This document shows, in pieces, positions 27,235-35,883 of a stretch of DNA of 64,000 nucleotides; positions within the stretch are counted from its first letter, which is position 1; each line of letters opens with the position of its first letter. The stretch is taken from positions 1 through 64,000 of the forward strand of contig JANQOR010000037.1 in assembly GCA_028285685.1 (NCBI GenBank), read 5' to 3'. Source of the stretch: Cyclobacteriaceae bacterium. Its GTDB lineage: Bacteria > Bacteroidota > Bacteroidia > Cytophagales > Cyclobacteriaceae. The notes under the pieces are model-generated. The model was given only the letters and a program-made list of their open reading frames with translations, had not been told where the DNA came from and made no database searches. The translations under genes were made by a program, and so were the position numbers.

Positions 27235-27891
27235 ATGTTGAAGAATCTTTTTCTGTATTTGACGCTCCTAAGTGGACTGGCATCGTTTAGTCAACCCTTA
27301 AAAATTGCAAAACTGAAGTACGATGGAGGAGGTGATTGGTATGCTAACAAAACCGCTCTACCCAATCTAATCGAATTTTGTAATCGACATTTGAATACCA
27401 ACATTGACGAATCTGAGGACATTGTAGAAGTTGGAAGCCCTGATTTGTTCCTCTACCCATTTGTTTATATGACTGGTCACGGTAATGTAGTCTTTACACA
27501 GTCACAGGCAGATAATTTACGTAGCTATCTCACCGCTGGTGGTTTCCTCCACATTGATGACAATTACGGCCTAGACCAATTCGTGCGAATCGAGATGAAA
27601 AAAGTTTTTCCTGAACTTGACTTCATTGAAATTCCCTTTGATCATCCCATTTACGACCAGAAGTTCAGATTCGATGAAGGCCTTCCAAAAATCCATCAGC
27701 ATGATGGAAAACCCCCACAGGGCTTTGGAATAATTTACGAAGGCAAACTGGTATGCTTCTACTCTTATGAGAGTGATCTTGGCAATGGTTGGGAGGATCA
27801 GGCCATCTACAATGATCCAGAAGAATTGAGGCGAAAAGCGCTCCAAATGGGAGCGAATATTATTGCCTTTGTTTTCACAGAAGTGAACTGA
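27235..27891 (+). CDS. DUF4159 domain-containing exported protein
   Basis: 218 residues from ATG 27235 (MLKNLFLYLTLLSGLASFSQ, a clean signal peptide); the frame's TTG at 27217 is rejected. The DUF4159 pattern is clear: IAKLKYDGGGDWYANKTALP at the start of the mature part, then LYPFVYMTGHGNVVFT, LRSYLTAGGFLHIDDNYG and ELDFIEIPFDHPIYD, as in a glutamine-amidotransferase-like fold without its catalytic cysteine. In many Bacteroidota these proteins sit next to gliding or cell-surface clusters with MoxR and vWA proteins; none is present here. Function unknown; periplasmic. It is monocistronic and ends at a shared terminator with the convergent lipoprotein gene. Confidence 0.9.
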   Translation: MLKNLFLYLTLLSGLASFSQPLKIAKLKYDGGGDWYANKTALPNLIEFCNRHLNTNIDESEDIVEVGSPDLFLYPFVYMTGHGNVVFTQSQADNLRSYLTAGGFLHIDDNYGLDQFVRIEMKKVFPELDFIEIPFDHPIYDQKFRFDEGLPKIHQHDGKPPQGFGIIYEGKLVCFYSYESDLGNGWEDQAIYNDPEELRRKALQMGANIIAFVFTEVN

Positions 27892-27930
27892 AAAACCCCT
27901 CTTCTCGCAATCGAGTCAAGGGGCTTTACC
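27892..27930 (-). terminator. Terminator between convergent genes
   Basis: Stem GCCCCTT...AAGAGGGG with an inner CTC/GAG pairing (CCCCT 27896-27900, AGGGG 27919-27923), followed on the minus strand by TTTTT. The plus-strand side has only CTTT, so it works best for the minus-strand lipoprotein gene. Confidence 0.7.
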
Positions 27931-27953
27931 TACCTGAAAATTAACCTAAGAGA

Positions 27954-28781
27954 TTATCTTCCTCTGTGATTAATTTCTTTTGTGAACGGCTCACCACCAT
28001 TGATCGTGATAGTAACCAGGTTATCGCAACGACCATCTCCAAAATCGATGATACCAACATCGTCGCCAGAAGTGATCTGCTTAACTCCCTGGACAGGAAT
28101 AAACACTCCATCTTGTCTACACGCTCTCTTGTACACTAGTCGCTCAAGAATTTCTATTGAATAGCTAACACCATCTCTTCTTGATCCGCTTGCTCCGCCT
28201 TCAACCTGCGTCTCATCTTCAAGGGGATTGTTCGCACGTATCCAGGTCCGGGTATGATTTGCTTCTCTCGTAGCAAATGTCTCATCAGGGAAAGTAAGCT
28301 TTCCACCGACCAGTGTCACAGTAAATTCAGGGCTGTCGCTTAGCTCAGCAGAAGTGTTGGTTAGCGTTCGAGTTCCTTCTACCTGCACTGAGTCAATAAA
28401 GAAGTCTTCAAGAGTGACTATTCTGAAAGCGCCTGGAATAAGTCTCCTCTCATTGTATTCGATAATGACCTTACCCTTACGAACTCTCCCTCTTGGCCCA
28501 GTGCAACCATCACCATAGTCGATAGTAACGACTTTGTTTACCGTGTCTTTTTCAACAGTAGCGCAATCAAGGATAACATCCCTTTGAATTCGTCCTCCTT
28601 CTTCAAGAGTAAGCATACCTGCCTCGACCATTGTGTCGATGTCCTCAAAATTTGATTCTAAAGCTGCTTCAGAATCCACGTCTAGTTCTTCAGCTATTTC
28701 TTCCCCGAAATTGGACTCATCATCGCTACATGAGCTAAAAATGAATGCTGAAAGAATGGCTAGAATAAATAACTTTTTCAT
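27954..28781 (-). CDS. Lipoprotein of unknown function with internal repeat
   Basis: 275 residues, with a lipobox FIFSSCSDDESN typical of Bacteroidota lipoproteins; the acidic residues after Cys are like the surface-export signal described in this phylum. A stretch of acidic helix (EEIAEELDVDSEAALES) leads to a beta-rich body. Two related blocks are visible: VVTIDYGDGCTGPRGRVRKG and, near the C-terminus, VGIIDFGDGRCDNLVTITIN, which suggests an internal duplication around a GDG-Cys motif. No family is recognised. Monocistronic, ending at the strong terminator at 27892-27930. Probably exposed on the cell surface or periplasm. Confidence 0.82.
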   Translation of the reverse strand: MKKLFILAILSAFIFSSCSDDESNFGEEIAEELDVDSEAALESNFEDIDTMVEAGMLTLEEGGRIQRDVILDCATVEKDTVNKVVTIDYGDGCTGPRGRVRKGKVIIEYNERRLIPGAFRIVTLEDFFIDSVQVEGTRTLTNTSAELSDSPEFTVTLVGGKLTFPDETFATREANHTRTWIRANNPLEDETQVEGGASGSRRDGVSYSIEILERLVYKRACRQDGVFIPVQGVKQITSGDDVGIIDFGDGRCDNLVTITINGGEPFTKEINHRGR

Positions 28782-28913
28782 AATATTTCGATTCGTTTTT
28801 TTATTGAATTTGGCTCCTTTGACTAGACGGGTTTAAAAAGGTTTAATCGAGATAGCATTTTTTTATAAAAAGTCTTGAGAGATCCAAAAAATGCAGGCAA
28901 TGACAAACACGAA

Positions 28914-28934
28914 TTTTGTCGACAGTTGACAAAA
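28914..28934. promoter_or_regulatory. Inverted repeat upstream of the barrel-CHAT-LytTR genes
   Basis: TTTTGTC, seven-base spacer, GACAAAA: a perfect 7-bp dyad 79 bp before the GTG start at 29013 and 132 bp from the divergent lipoprotein start. Two half-sites separated by about two helical turns would suit a LytTR-type or other dimeric regulator. Confidence 0.45.
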
Positions 28935-29012
28935 GGTAGACAACCCAACAGTTAACTAAATAAGTGTTTTCGGTTTTAGTATTATTGTATATATAACCTT
29001 ATCATATTAAAA

Positions 29013-29960
29013 GTGAGACTGGTAGTTACCTTGTTTTTGGTTGTTTCCATGGCTAGCGGATACACGCAGGGGTGCAGCGACGCTGGCTTTTGCACAATGG
29101 GAGCTATGAAACCTGATCAAAACTACAGTCGAAGAATTGCGCTAAAACTAAGGTCCATCGAATTCAACTACTATCGAGGAACCAGTCTTCTAACACCTAT
29201 TATTTATGCTGCTAATGTCGATTTTAATCTCGCGGTGACAGATCGAAGTTCGCTTCAGATCAAGCTACCATACCAATGGATCAAAGGCAGTCTTGGTGAA
29301 AATGCCGGCCTTGGCGATATTTCCTTGAGCTTTACTCAGAATCTCAAAACGACCACCAGATGGAGCTTCAATGGAACGCTTGGAGCAAAAATTCCGACAA
29401 ATGACGCTAATGCCAAGGTTAAAAACGAATGGACCAACGGACAGGAGACTCCATTGCACATGTACTACCAGACAAGTCTGGGCTCCTATGACGGGATTGC
29501 AGGATTTTCAGTGATCAACCAGGACTGGCTGTTTGCTACAGGTATTCAGATTGCATTCACTGAAAATGGAAACGAATTTGTTTGGGGAGGTTTTCCCAAT
29601 TACCCGAGTCCTGAATACGTTGCAAGATATAACAGAGGCATTCACCTGAAACGCGGTACGGATGTTATGCTTCGAATTGAAAGAAATTTCAAGTTCACCA
29701 ATTTTAATTTCACCTTAGGTGCACTCAACATCTATCGAATCACCAAAGACAATGTGATCATCCCGGGGACAGAGACAAGAACAGATCTCGATGGGACACT
29801 TGGTCTCGCTTTATCCGTAATCGGCACCTTTGGATATCAATTTGACGTAAACAGCAGCATAAAACTGATACAAGGAATTAAACTTGTGGACAGGGATGTC
29901 AATCCCGACGGACTTACAAGAAATGAAGTATTTAGCTTGAGCTACGTATACAAGTTTTGA
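29013..29960 (+). CDS. Outer-membrane beta-barrel protein of unknown function
   Basis: 315 residues starting at GTG 29013, which gives the signal peptide MRLVVTLFLVVSMASGYTQG. A cysteine-containing N-terminal stretch (GCSDAGFCTMGAM) is followed by alternating strands (RSIEFNYYRGTSL, SSLQIKLPYQWIKGSL, RWSFNGTLGAKIPTND) and a last strand FSLSYVYKF ending in phenylalanine, the classic barrel C-terminus. It resembles the 'transporter' or MetA-pathway phenol porin-like barrels in Bacteroidota, but function is open. The CHAT protein gene starts 23 bp downstream, so they are probably co-transcribed. Confidence 0.82.
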   Translation: MRLVVTLFLVVSMASGYTQGCSDAGFCTMGAMKPDQNYSRRIALKLRSIEFNYYRGTSLLTPIIYAANVDFNLAVTDRSSLQIKLPYQWIKGSLGENAGLGDISLSFTQNLKTTTRWSFNGTLGAKIPTNDANAKVKNEWTNGQETPLHMYYQTSLGSYDGIAGFSVINQDWLFATGIQIAFTENGNEFVWGGFPNYPSPEYVARYNRGIHLKRGTDVMLRIERNFKFTNFNFTLGALNIYRITKDNVIIPGTETRTDLDGTLGLALSVIGTFGYQFDVNSSIKLIQGIKLVDRDVNPDGLTRNEVFSLSYVYKF

Positions 29961-29983
29961 TTTAACTTGTTCTTTTCTTTGGT

Positions 29984-32671
29984 ATGAAATACATCCTCAC
30001 TATCTCTGCTTGCCTGGGTTTGGTCTATTGTGGGTTCCCACAAGGATCCCTGCTAAAACAGGCTGAAGATGCCAAACAAAAAGGTCAATATCAGGCTTCA
30101 TACGACCTCTATAAACAGGCAGGTGAAGTTTTCCTGGAACAGAACGCAATTCTATCCTACGTTGAGACTCACTTGGAAATGATCGACTGCCAATTGCTAA
30201 ATGGTGATCCATTTCACGCTAAAAGCCTCGCTGAAAATACATTAGAGTACGTCTTAAATGAAATTGAAGGGAACACGTCGTTGAAGGCACGTTCTCAAAC
30301 ATTGTTAGGCCTAAGTTTTTTGAACCTCGGACGAAATGATGAAGCACTGGAAAATCTACAGAGTGCTGAAAAACTGTTTGGAAAGGACGATTCCACAGAA
30401 AAAGCTAATTGCTTCAATGCCCTTGGGCTAGTGTACTGGAACAATGGAAACAAAACCCTGGCACTACAGTATCATGAACAAGCCTTGAGCATCCGTAGGC
30501 AATTAATAGGCAGAGATGCGGTTGAGGTGGGTGATTCGTTTAATAACCTGGGTCTCGTTTACCAGGAAGAAGAACCTCTTCAGGCATTGATCTACTTCAA
30601 CCGTGCAAAGAAAATCTATGAGAATACCTTAGGAGCCAATGACAGGAAAACAGCTTTGGTACTCACCAACATGGCATTTGCCAATTCCTCACAGGAAAAT
30701 TTTGATCAGGCATTTGATCTGCTTAATCAGGTAAAGGTCATCTACGACAGAAATTATAAGGACAACCATCCTAACAAGGCATTTGTGCTATCTAGCATTG
30801 GTCTAATCCATGAGCAAAAAGGGGAACTAGAAGAAGCACTAGTTGCTCAAAATCAGGCTCTACAATCATACCTGGAACTTTTTGGTGAAAAACATCCCGA
30901 TGTTGCCAACACTTACTTTCTCATTGGCAGAATACATCAAAAAAATAAGGAGTTTCGGTCAGCTGCTGAGTTTTATCAGCAGTCCATTTATGCAAATTTC
31001 GAGGGTAAGAGCTATGCTGACATCTACGATCTTCCTTCCTTGGAAGACTATTTTAACGCCGACATTTTGCTATCAAGTCTGCAGGCGAAAGCCAAGATCC
31101 TTGAAGCCTTGCACTTTGAAAAGACCCTTAATACAAAAGACCTCACGAGTGCCATCGACACCTATAAACTTTGTGATGAGCTTGTTTCAATTATCCGAAG
31201 GCAAAGGCTAAATGAGCAAGACAAATTAAAACTTGGTGAGATTTCAAAAGATGTCTACGAAAATGGGATCAAACTCTCAATTACACTTAGTGAGGAAACT
31301 TTCAAAAAGAAGGTCTACCTGGAAACTGCCTTTGAGTTTTGTGAAAGAAGTAAATCGTCCGTTCTCTTGGAGGCAATCACAGAAACAAAGGCAAAGCAAT
31401 TCTCCGGAATTCCACAGGAACTACTGAATCTGGAAGATAGCTTGAAGGATGAGATTTCCTACATTGAACAAAAACTTGCTCAGCCAGAAAATACGGAAGA
31501 GCAAGAGTTAAAGGATCTCTTGTTTCTTTATCAAAATGAGTACAGAGCTTTTATATCAGGATTAGAAGCAAATTACCCGGACTATTTCAATCTTAAGTAT
31601 AGCACCAACCTTTCATCAGTTGCTGATGTTCAAGCTAAACTAAACGATCAGACAGCACTACTCTCCTACTTTATTGGAACTGAAGAAATATTCATTTTCA
31701 TGGTGACAAAAAAGAAGATAAAAGCAGTTAGGAGACCCAAGGACGAGTTGTTTGACAAAAGTGCGAAAAGTATTAGAAACGCGATCAAGTTCAATGTCGC
31801 GTCGACCTTCATAAACTCCTCTAAAAACCTATATGGTTATTTGATTCCCAAATTATCGTCCACAATCAACAAGTTAGTGATTCTTCCAGACGGGGTGCTT
31901 GGCACGATTCCGTTCGAGGCACTAATAGAATCAGAAAGTGAAGGGGAAGATTATATCTCCTCTCAATTTTTGTTAAGAGATTATGGCATTTCCTACGACT
32001 ACTCAGCGACTCTTTTTACACAAAGAGAGATGCAGGATGGGAGTTCAAACGCTGGAATTCTTCTGGCGGCTCCGGTCGATTTTAGTGCTAACGAGATCCA
32101 AATGGCTACCCTTCCTGGATCCCAGGAAGAAATAATGGAAATACGCTATTTGTTCATGGGAGCAAATGGTCAACCTGAAACCTGGACAAAAAATCAAGCA
32201 AGTGAGGCCAGTTTAAAGTCAGAGAATCTTAACAAATACAAGTTTCTTCATTTGGCTACTCATGGACTTGTTAACGAGTCCGAACCAGCACTATCAAGGA
32301 TTTTTCTAAATCCAGGACAGGAGGAGGATGGAAGCTTATATGCGGGAGAAATCTATAACCTTAAGATTAACGCTGATTTGGTTACACTTTCGGCTTGCGA
32401 GACAGGTCTCGGAAAAGTGGCGAAAGGAGAAGGTATCGTTGGCTTGAGCCGAGCCTTACAATATGCAGGAGCAAACAACATTATCGTTTCACTTTGGCAA
32501 GTCGCTGATAAGTCCACCTCGCAAATGATGATTGAGTTTTACAAGTACAATCTCAACAACGATCATCATGGATACAATGCCGCCCTAAGGAGAGCAAAAC
32601 TGACACTTCTAGATTCAGAAGAATACAATAGTCCCTATTATTGGGCTCCATTCATACTTGTAGGGATGTAG
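29984..32671 (+). CDS. Exported TPR-CHAT protein (caspase-like peptidase domain)
   Basis: 895 residues with a signal peptide (MKYILTISACLGLVYCGFPQ). Tetratricopeptide repeats fill about 25-330 (for example SFNNLGLVYQEEEPLQALIY and ALVAQNQALQSYLELFGEKH). A helical middle part follows. The C-terminal 330 residues are a CHAT domain with the catalytic dyad of the caspase clan: His760 in FLHLATHGLV and Cys805 in LSACETGLG, followed by GLSRALQYAGANNIIVSLWQV. Both residues are present, so activity is likely. TPR-CHAT proteins in prokaryotes are linked to proteolytic signalling and, in gasdermin and type III-E CRISPR systems, to defence; here no such partner gene lies nearby. It sits between a barrel gene and a LytTR regulator. 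Confidence 0.95.
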   Translation: MKYILTISACLGLVYCGFPQGSLLKQAEDAKQKGQYQASYDLYKQAGEVFLEQNAILSYVETHLEMIDCQLLNGDPFHAKSLAENTLEYVLNEIEGNTSLKARSQTLLGLSFLNLGRNDEALENLQSAEKLFGKDDSTEKANCFNALGLVYWNNGNKTLALQYHEQALSIRRQLIGRDAVEVGDSFNNLGLVYQEEEPLQALIYFNRAKKIYENTLGANDRKTALVLTNMAFANSSQENFDQAFDLLNQVKVIYDRNYKDNHPNKAFVLSSIGLIHEQKGELEEALVAQNQALQSYLELFGEKHPDVANTYFLIGRIHQKNKEFRSAAEFYQQSIYANFEGKSYADIYDLPSLEDYFNADILLSSLQAKAKILEALHFEKTLNTKDLTSAIDTYKLCDELVSIIRRQRLNEQDKLKLGEISKDVYENGIKLSITLSEETFKKKVYLETAFEFCERSKSSVLLEAITETKAKQFSGIPQELLNLEDSLKDEISYIEQKLAQPENTEEQELKDLLFLYQNEYRAFISGLEANYPDYFNLKYSTNLSSVADVQAKLNDQTALLSYFIGTEEIFIFMVTKKKIKAVRRPKDELFDKSAKSIRNAIKFNVASTFINSSKNLYGYLIPKLSSTINKLVILPDGVLGTIPFEALIESESEGEDYISSQFLLRDYGISYDYSATLFTQREMQDGSSNAGILLAAPVDFSANEIQMATLPGSQEEIMEIRYLFMGANGQPETWTKNQASEASLKSENLNKYKFLHLATHGLVNESEPALSRIFLNPGQEEDGSLYAGEIYNLKINADLVTLSACETGLGKVAKGEGIVGLSRALQYAGANNIIVSLWQVADKSTSQMMIEFYKYNLNNDHHGYNAALRRAKLTLLDSEEYNSPYYWAPFILVGM

Positions 32672-32723
32672 TTGATCAGTTTTGAGATAGGTCTTTACTT
32701 ACATAACTTGTTTACAGATCCAA

Positions 32724-33581
32724 ATGGCAAGGCAAAGTAGTTTTCTAATCATTCTATTCATTATTGGTCTGATTGTATTTGATGCAGCTCAGCAACAATT
32801 CTATATCAATACGTACAAGCTAGCACCTAAACCAGTTTTGTTGGGACACTTGCTGAAATCTCAATCCATCAACTGGGCTGTTTGGGGACTGATTGGTATT
32901 CCTTTCGGGTGGTTTGTGTGGAACCAACTAAGAAATGTCCGGTTTGGTGTCAAAAGCTTTATGCTGATTTTCATCGCTGCAGTTTTTTCTGTAGCAATTT
33001 CTGTGATCAGCGTTAGCCTGATCTCCATGTGGCGGCAAGATCTAAATGTACTCGTTGCAATTCTTAAGGAATTTGCGATATTCTTCGCATTTCAAAAAGG
33101 TCTCACTTTTTTCATGGCGTACGGCACTATTGCTATACTACTGAACAATTATTATCAAGTCATAAAAGTAAATGCAAAAGAAGTTGAAATAGTAAACCTG
33201 AAAAGAAACTCGGAAAAGCTCGAACAAGATCTGCGGTCGAGAATAGACGACGAGGAACCTTTTCTTACTATCAAAACTGGGAACAAGGTTACTCCCATAG
33301 CCCTAAGTGATATTATCTGGATTCAATCCGACGATTATTGCGTCCGTATCCATACGGAAGACCGTTCCTATTCACTAAGAAAAAGCATGAAAGCCTTGGA
33401 AGAGCAACTGCGCCATTTTCGTTTCATTAGAATTCACAGAGGAGCACTGCTTAATCTTCATTACATAGACCAAATAAACTTCGAGTCATCTACCATTCGA
33501 TTACAAAATGATCGTGAACTCCCCCTCTCGCGCTCTGGACTAAAGACATTGAAAAAACGTATCAAAGAGTCCTCACTTTAG
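32724..33581 (+). CDS. Membrane-bound LytTR transcriptional regulator
   Basis: 285 residues. The N-terminal half carries four hydrophobic segments (about 7-25, 52-68, 78-100, 112-140), then a coiled coil and a C-terminal LytTR DNA-binding domain (residues 190-282: IWIQSDDYCVRIHTEDRSYS, LRHFRFIRIHRGALLNLHYI, LPLSRSGLKTLKKRI). There is no receiver domain, so it is a one-component membrane sensor rather than an AlgR-type response regulator. It is 52 bp after the CHAT gene in the same direction. The membrane part may sense an envelope signal produced by the barrel or CHAT protein; this is an inference from position. Confidence 0.93.
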   Translation: MARQSSFLIILFIIGLIVFDAAQQQFYINTYKLAPKPVLLGHLLKSQSINWAVWGLIGIPFGWFVWNQLRNVRFGVKSFMLIFIAAVFSVAISVISVSLISMWRQDLNVLVAILKEFAIFFAFQKGLTFFMAYGTIAILLNNYYQVIKVNAKEVEIVNLKRNSEKLEQDLRSRIDDEEPFLTIKTGNKVTPIALSDIIWIQSDDYCVRIHTEDRSYSLRKSMKALEEQLRHFRFIRIHRGALLNLHYIDQINFESSTIRLQNDRELPLSRSGLKTLKKRIKESSL

Positions 33582-33662
33582 CTTACTGCAAAATCGGTGT
33601 TGCTGCCTGCAAAAGACTAGTTTAATTATCTCCAGCGATCTTTCTTTCAGATCAAAATCAAA

Positions 33663-34241
33663 ATGATGAGAATTCTTCTATCACTTTTTATTGCTGCAAT
33701 GTCATTCGACGCCCTTGGACAATATGAATATGCCGCCTCTGTCGAAAACCCTTTTGGAAAGCTGAATCCTGAAGCTCCTCCCCAGGTCGCCGATTACAAG
33801 GACCTAATTGGTAGGTGCGAATGCAAATCAGTAGTAAGGATAGATCAATCTAGTTGGGCCGATACGCTCTCTATGTTCTGGACGTTCAAGTACATCATGA
33901 ACGGGATGGCTGTGCAAGATGAAACGCTGAAAGCAGATGGCGGTCATACCGGGAGCATCCGGCAGTTTATCGCTGATAGCAGTCGATGGTATGTTCACTA
34001 CTTTTCACACGTCAGTCCCTCCACTACTATTCCTAGCTGGGAAGGAGGCAAAACAGAGAATGGAAACATCGTCTTATTCCGGGACCAGCCAGCACCAAAC
34101 GGCTTTGCAGGCGACTATCGACTCACATTCTCAAATATTTCTAGTGAAGGCTTTGACTGGGCCGGTGAATGGGTGAGCAAGGATCGTACAATCGTTTATC
34201 CTACCTGGAGAATTTTTTGTAAAAAGACCGTAGACGATTAG
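33663..34241 (+). CDS. Secreted protein of unknown function
   Basis: 192 residues with a signal peptide (MMRILLSLFIAAMSFDALGQ); ATG 33666 would drop one residue. The mature part contains KDLIGRCECKSVVRIDQSSW, WTFKYIMNGMAVQDETLKAD, and SRWYVHYFSHVSPSTTIPSW, the alternating pattern of a small lipocalin-like beta-barrel such as the DUF1579 group, but the match is only by eye. Two cysteines lie close together (CEC). The gene has its own terminator at 34315-34340. Confidence 0.75.
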   Translation: MMRILLSLFIAAMSFDALGQYEYAASVENPFGKLNPEAPPQVADYKDLIGRCECKSVVRIDQSSWADTLSMFWTFKYIMNGMAVQDETLKADGGHTGSIRQFIADSSRWYVHYFSHVSPSTTIPSWEGGKTENGNIVLFRDQPAPNGFAGDYRLTFSNISSEGFDWAGEWVSKDRTIVYPTWRIFCKKTVDD

Positions 34242-34314
34242 CACATAGACCAATATCGTCTGATCTACAAAAGGTGAACAATACCACATATTTTTAGGTA
34301 TTTTTTGAACTTTT

Positions 34315-34340
34315 TTTCCGACCTTTCGGAAATAGTTTTT
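34315..34340 (+). terminator. Rho-independent terminator
   Basis: TTTCCGA, loop CCTT, TCGGAAA, then TAGTTTTT. Seven pairs and a T tail 74 bp after the stop of the secreted protein gene and 20 bp before the small gene at 34361. Confidence 0.6.
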
Positions 34341-34360
34341 AACCAAAAAACCGAATTGAT

Positions 34361-34534
34361 ATGAAGAGGATTCAAGTCGGAGACATGGTTGAAAGTGATT
34401 ATGGGAAGGGAGAGGTATTGGCCGTTACAGAGCAATGGGTTATACATAATAACTCCTTAAACAGAAGTAGTGAAGAGTTTGCCGTACTTATCTCCGACGA
34501 CTCCATTCGATTGGTAGAGGAGAAGTCCGCCTAA
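34361..34534 (+). CDS. Small conserved-looking protein, 57 residues
   Basis: ATG 34361 to TAA 34534 encodes MKRIQVGDMVESDYGKGEVL followed by AVTEQWVIHNN and ending IRLVEEKSA. The beginning has the look of a small SH3-like or CarD/KOW-like beta fold, in which a 'VGD-V---YG-GEV' turn is typical; it is charged and has no signal or membrane segment, so it is likely cytoplasmic. It stands alone after a terminator, 35 bp from the convergent thioredoxin-fold gene. Its clean start, protein-like composition and stop position argue for a real gene; function unknown. Confidence 0.75.
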   Translation: MKRIQVGDMVESDYGKGEVLAVTEQWVIHNNSLNRSSEEFAVLISDDSIRLVEEKSA

Positions 34535-34569
34535 AGCCCGTATCACTTTTATCCCTACTCGTATTTGTC

Positions 34570-35775
34570 CTATTCTGCTAAAAGCTCGTCTACTATTTGA
34601 TTGAATCTTTCATCGAAAGCTTCGTAGTATTTTCCCGTGGCTGGACCATTGAAGTAGCTATGCACATATCTGACATATCCCTTCTTGTCAAGGATGACCA
34701 AAGTCGGAAATGCCTTAATTCTATCAACGAAGGGTAAAGACATCGCAGCTCCCGTCTTGCTCAACCTTCCCCCTAACACCAATTCATAAGGTATGTTGTT
34801 GGCCTCTCTATACTGTTCGAGTCTTTGCAAACCATATTCCTGAGAATAGTTGGCTTCATACGATGATGCCAGAATCTCAACGCCACGATCCCTGTTCTTT
34901 TCGTACCAACTTACCAGGTACTTTGTCTGGTCGTGACTATTGGGACACCATGTACCAAACAATTGGACAAGTAGTACTTTCCCTTCATACTTTGATGGAT
35001 CAACCGAATTTCGGCCACTGCCTGCACCTAAAAGATCATAGTACGGCTTATGAACACCTTGATCAATTTTAACTAGTTCGAAAGGGTCCACCAGCTCGGC
35101 TTTTGGATCGTAAGTGGCTACCCATGATTCAGAGTAATTATTGTCAAACACAATTTCTCCTGCCCACTCCTTTCCCGCTCCTTTCTTTCCCAAAATCATA
35201 AACGCGTGTGCGCCATCAAAGGAGGATAACAACAATGAATCTCCGTCTACTATGCCATCAAAATACCGGTAGTCGCTGGTTTCAGATATTATGGTCCCTG
35301 TCACTCTATCGCCAATCTGTTTAAACAGTCCAACCCCATTGCTCATAGACGATGAATTTGGGCTGAAGGTCATCTTCCACTTTTCTTCGATTTTCACACT
35401 TGGCCTTGTGCTCTGCTTAGCAAAACGGACTCCTCCAAATCCGGCACGCAGTGGTATCCTTGCATTACGGTAATGTTTAACATACTCTCCTGTTAGGGAC
35501 ATTGCTCCAAACTTGGCAACAATCGTCACGTCAAATGGGTCCATTGGAATGAAAATGCTGTCTTCCTTAATTCTGGCATTTTTGACTGACCTTCTTTCTC
35601 GCCCGTTGACAAACACTATTTCAGGAACGTCACCACCACTGGGAATAACTTCAAATTGAAAAGGCACATTATACTCCTGATAGGATATCTCTCCACTCCA
35701 TTGACCAGATTTAAGTGACTGCCCGTCTGTCATAAACAGAGTGAGAACAAGAAAAAAAGTGATTGAAAGTTTCAT
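34570..35775 (-). CDS. TlpA-like thioredoxin-fold protein with a single active-site cysteine
   Basis: 401 residues from ATG 35775 (MKLSITFFLVLTLFMTDGQ, signal peptide); an upstream ATG at 35805 is in frame but adds a non-signal-like extension. Residues 25-235 form an uncharacterised beta-rich domain; the C-terminal 150 residues are a TlpA/ResA-like thioredoxin domain (KVLLVQLFGTWCPNSHDQTK, IKAFPTLVILDKKGYVRYVH with the cis-proline after AFPT). The usual CxxC is reduced to Cys277-Pro-Asn-Ser, so a two-cysteine redox cycle is not possible without a partner thiol. Such monothiol variants may act as disulfide isomerases or sensors, or have lost redox function. Periplasmic. Confidence 0.9.
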   Translation of the reverse strand: MKLSITFFLVLTLFMTDGQSLKSGQWSGEISYQEYNVPFQFEVIPSGGDVPEIVFVNGRERRSVKNARIKEDSIFIPMDPFDVTIVAKFGAMSLTGEYVKHYRNARIPLRAGFGGVRFAKQSTRPSVKIEEKWKMTFSPNSSSMSNGVGLFKQIGDRVTGTIISETSDYRYFDGIVDGDSLLLSSFDGAHAFMILGKKGAGKEWAGEIVFDNNYSESWVATYDPKAELVDPFELVKIDQGVHKPYYDLLGAGSGRNSVDPSKYEGKVLLVQLFGTWCPNSHDQTKYLVSWYEKNRDRGVEILASSYEANYSQEYGLQRLEQYREANNIPYELVLGGRLSKTGAAMSLPFVDRIKAFPTLVILDKKGYVRYVHSYFNGPATGKYYEAFDERFNQIVDELLAE

Positions 35776-35852
35776 ACCGGGAAGATATAAAGAATGTAAT
35801 TTCATCTAAAGTCGAACCAAAAATAAATGCCTTGGATGATAGTGGAATTCAA

Positions 35853-35860
35853 TATCTTTA
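35853..35860 (+). promoter_or_regulatory. Putative -7 box upstream of the membrane protein gene
   Basis: TATCTTTA, one base from the TAnnTTTG consensus, lies 23 bp before ATG 35884. Pattern assignment only. Confidence 0.35.
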
Positions 35861-35883
35861 ATCAAATCAACTAACCTAACATT

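Noticed and set aside
35806-35883. Bidirectional operator between the TlpA-like and membrane protein genes
   Set aside because: Only a -7-like box was found; no dyad is visible.
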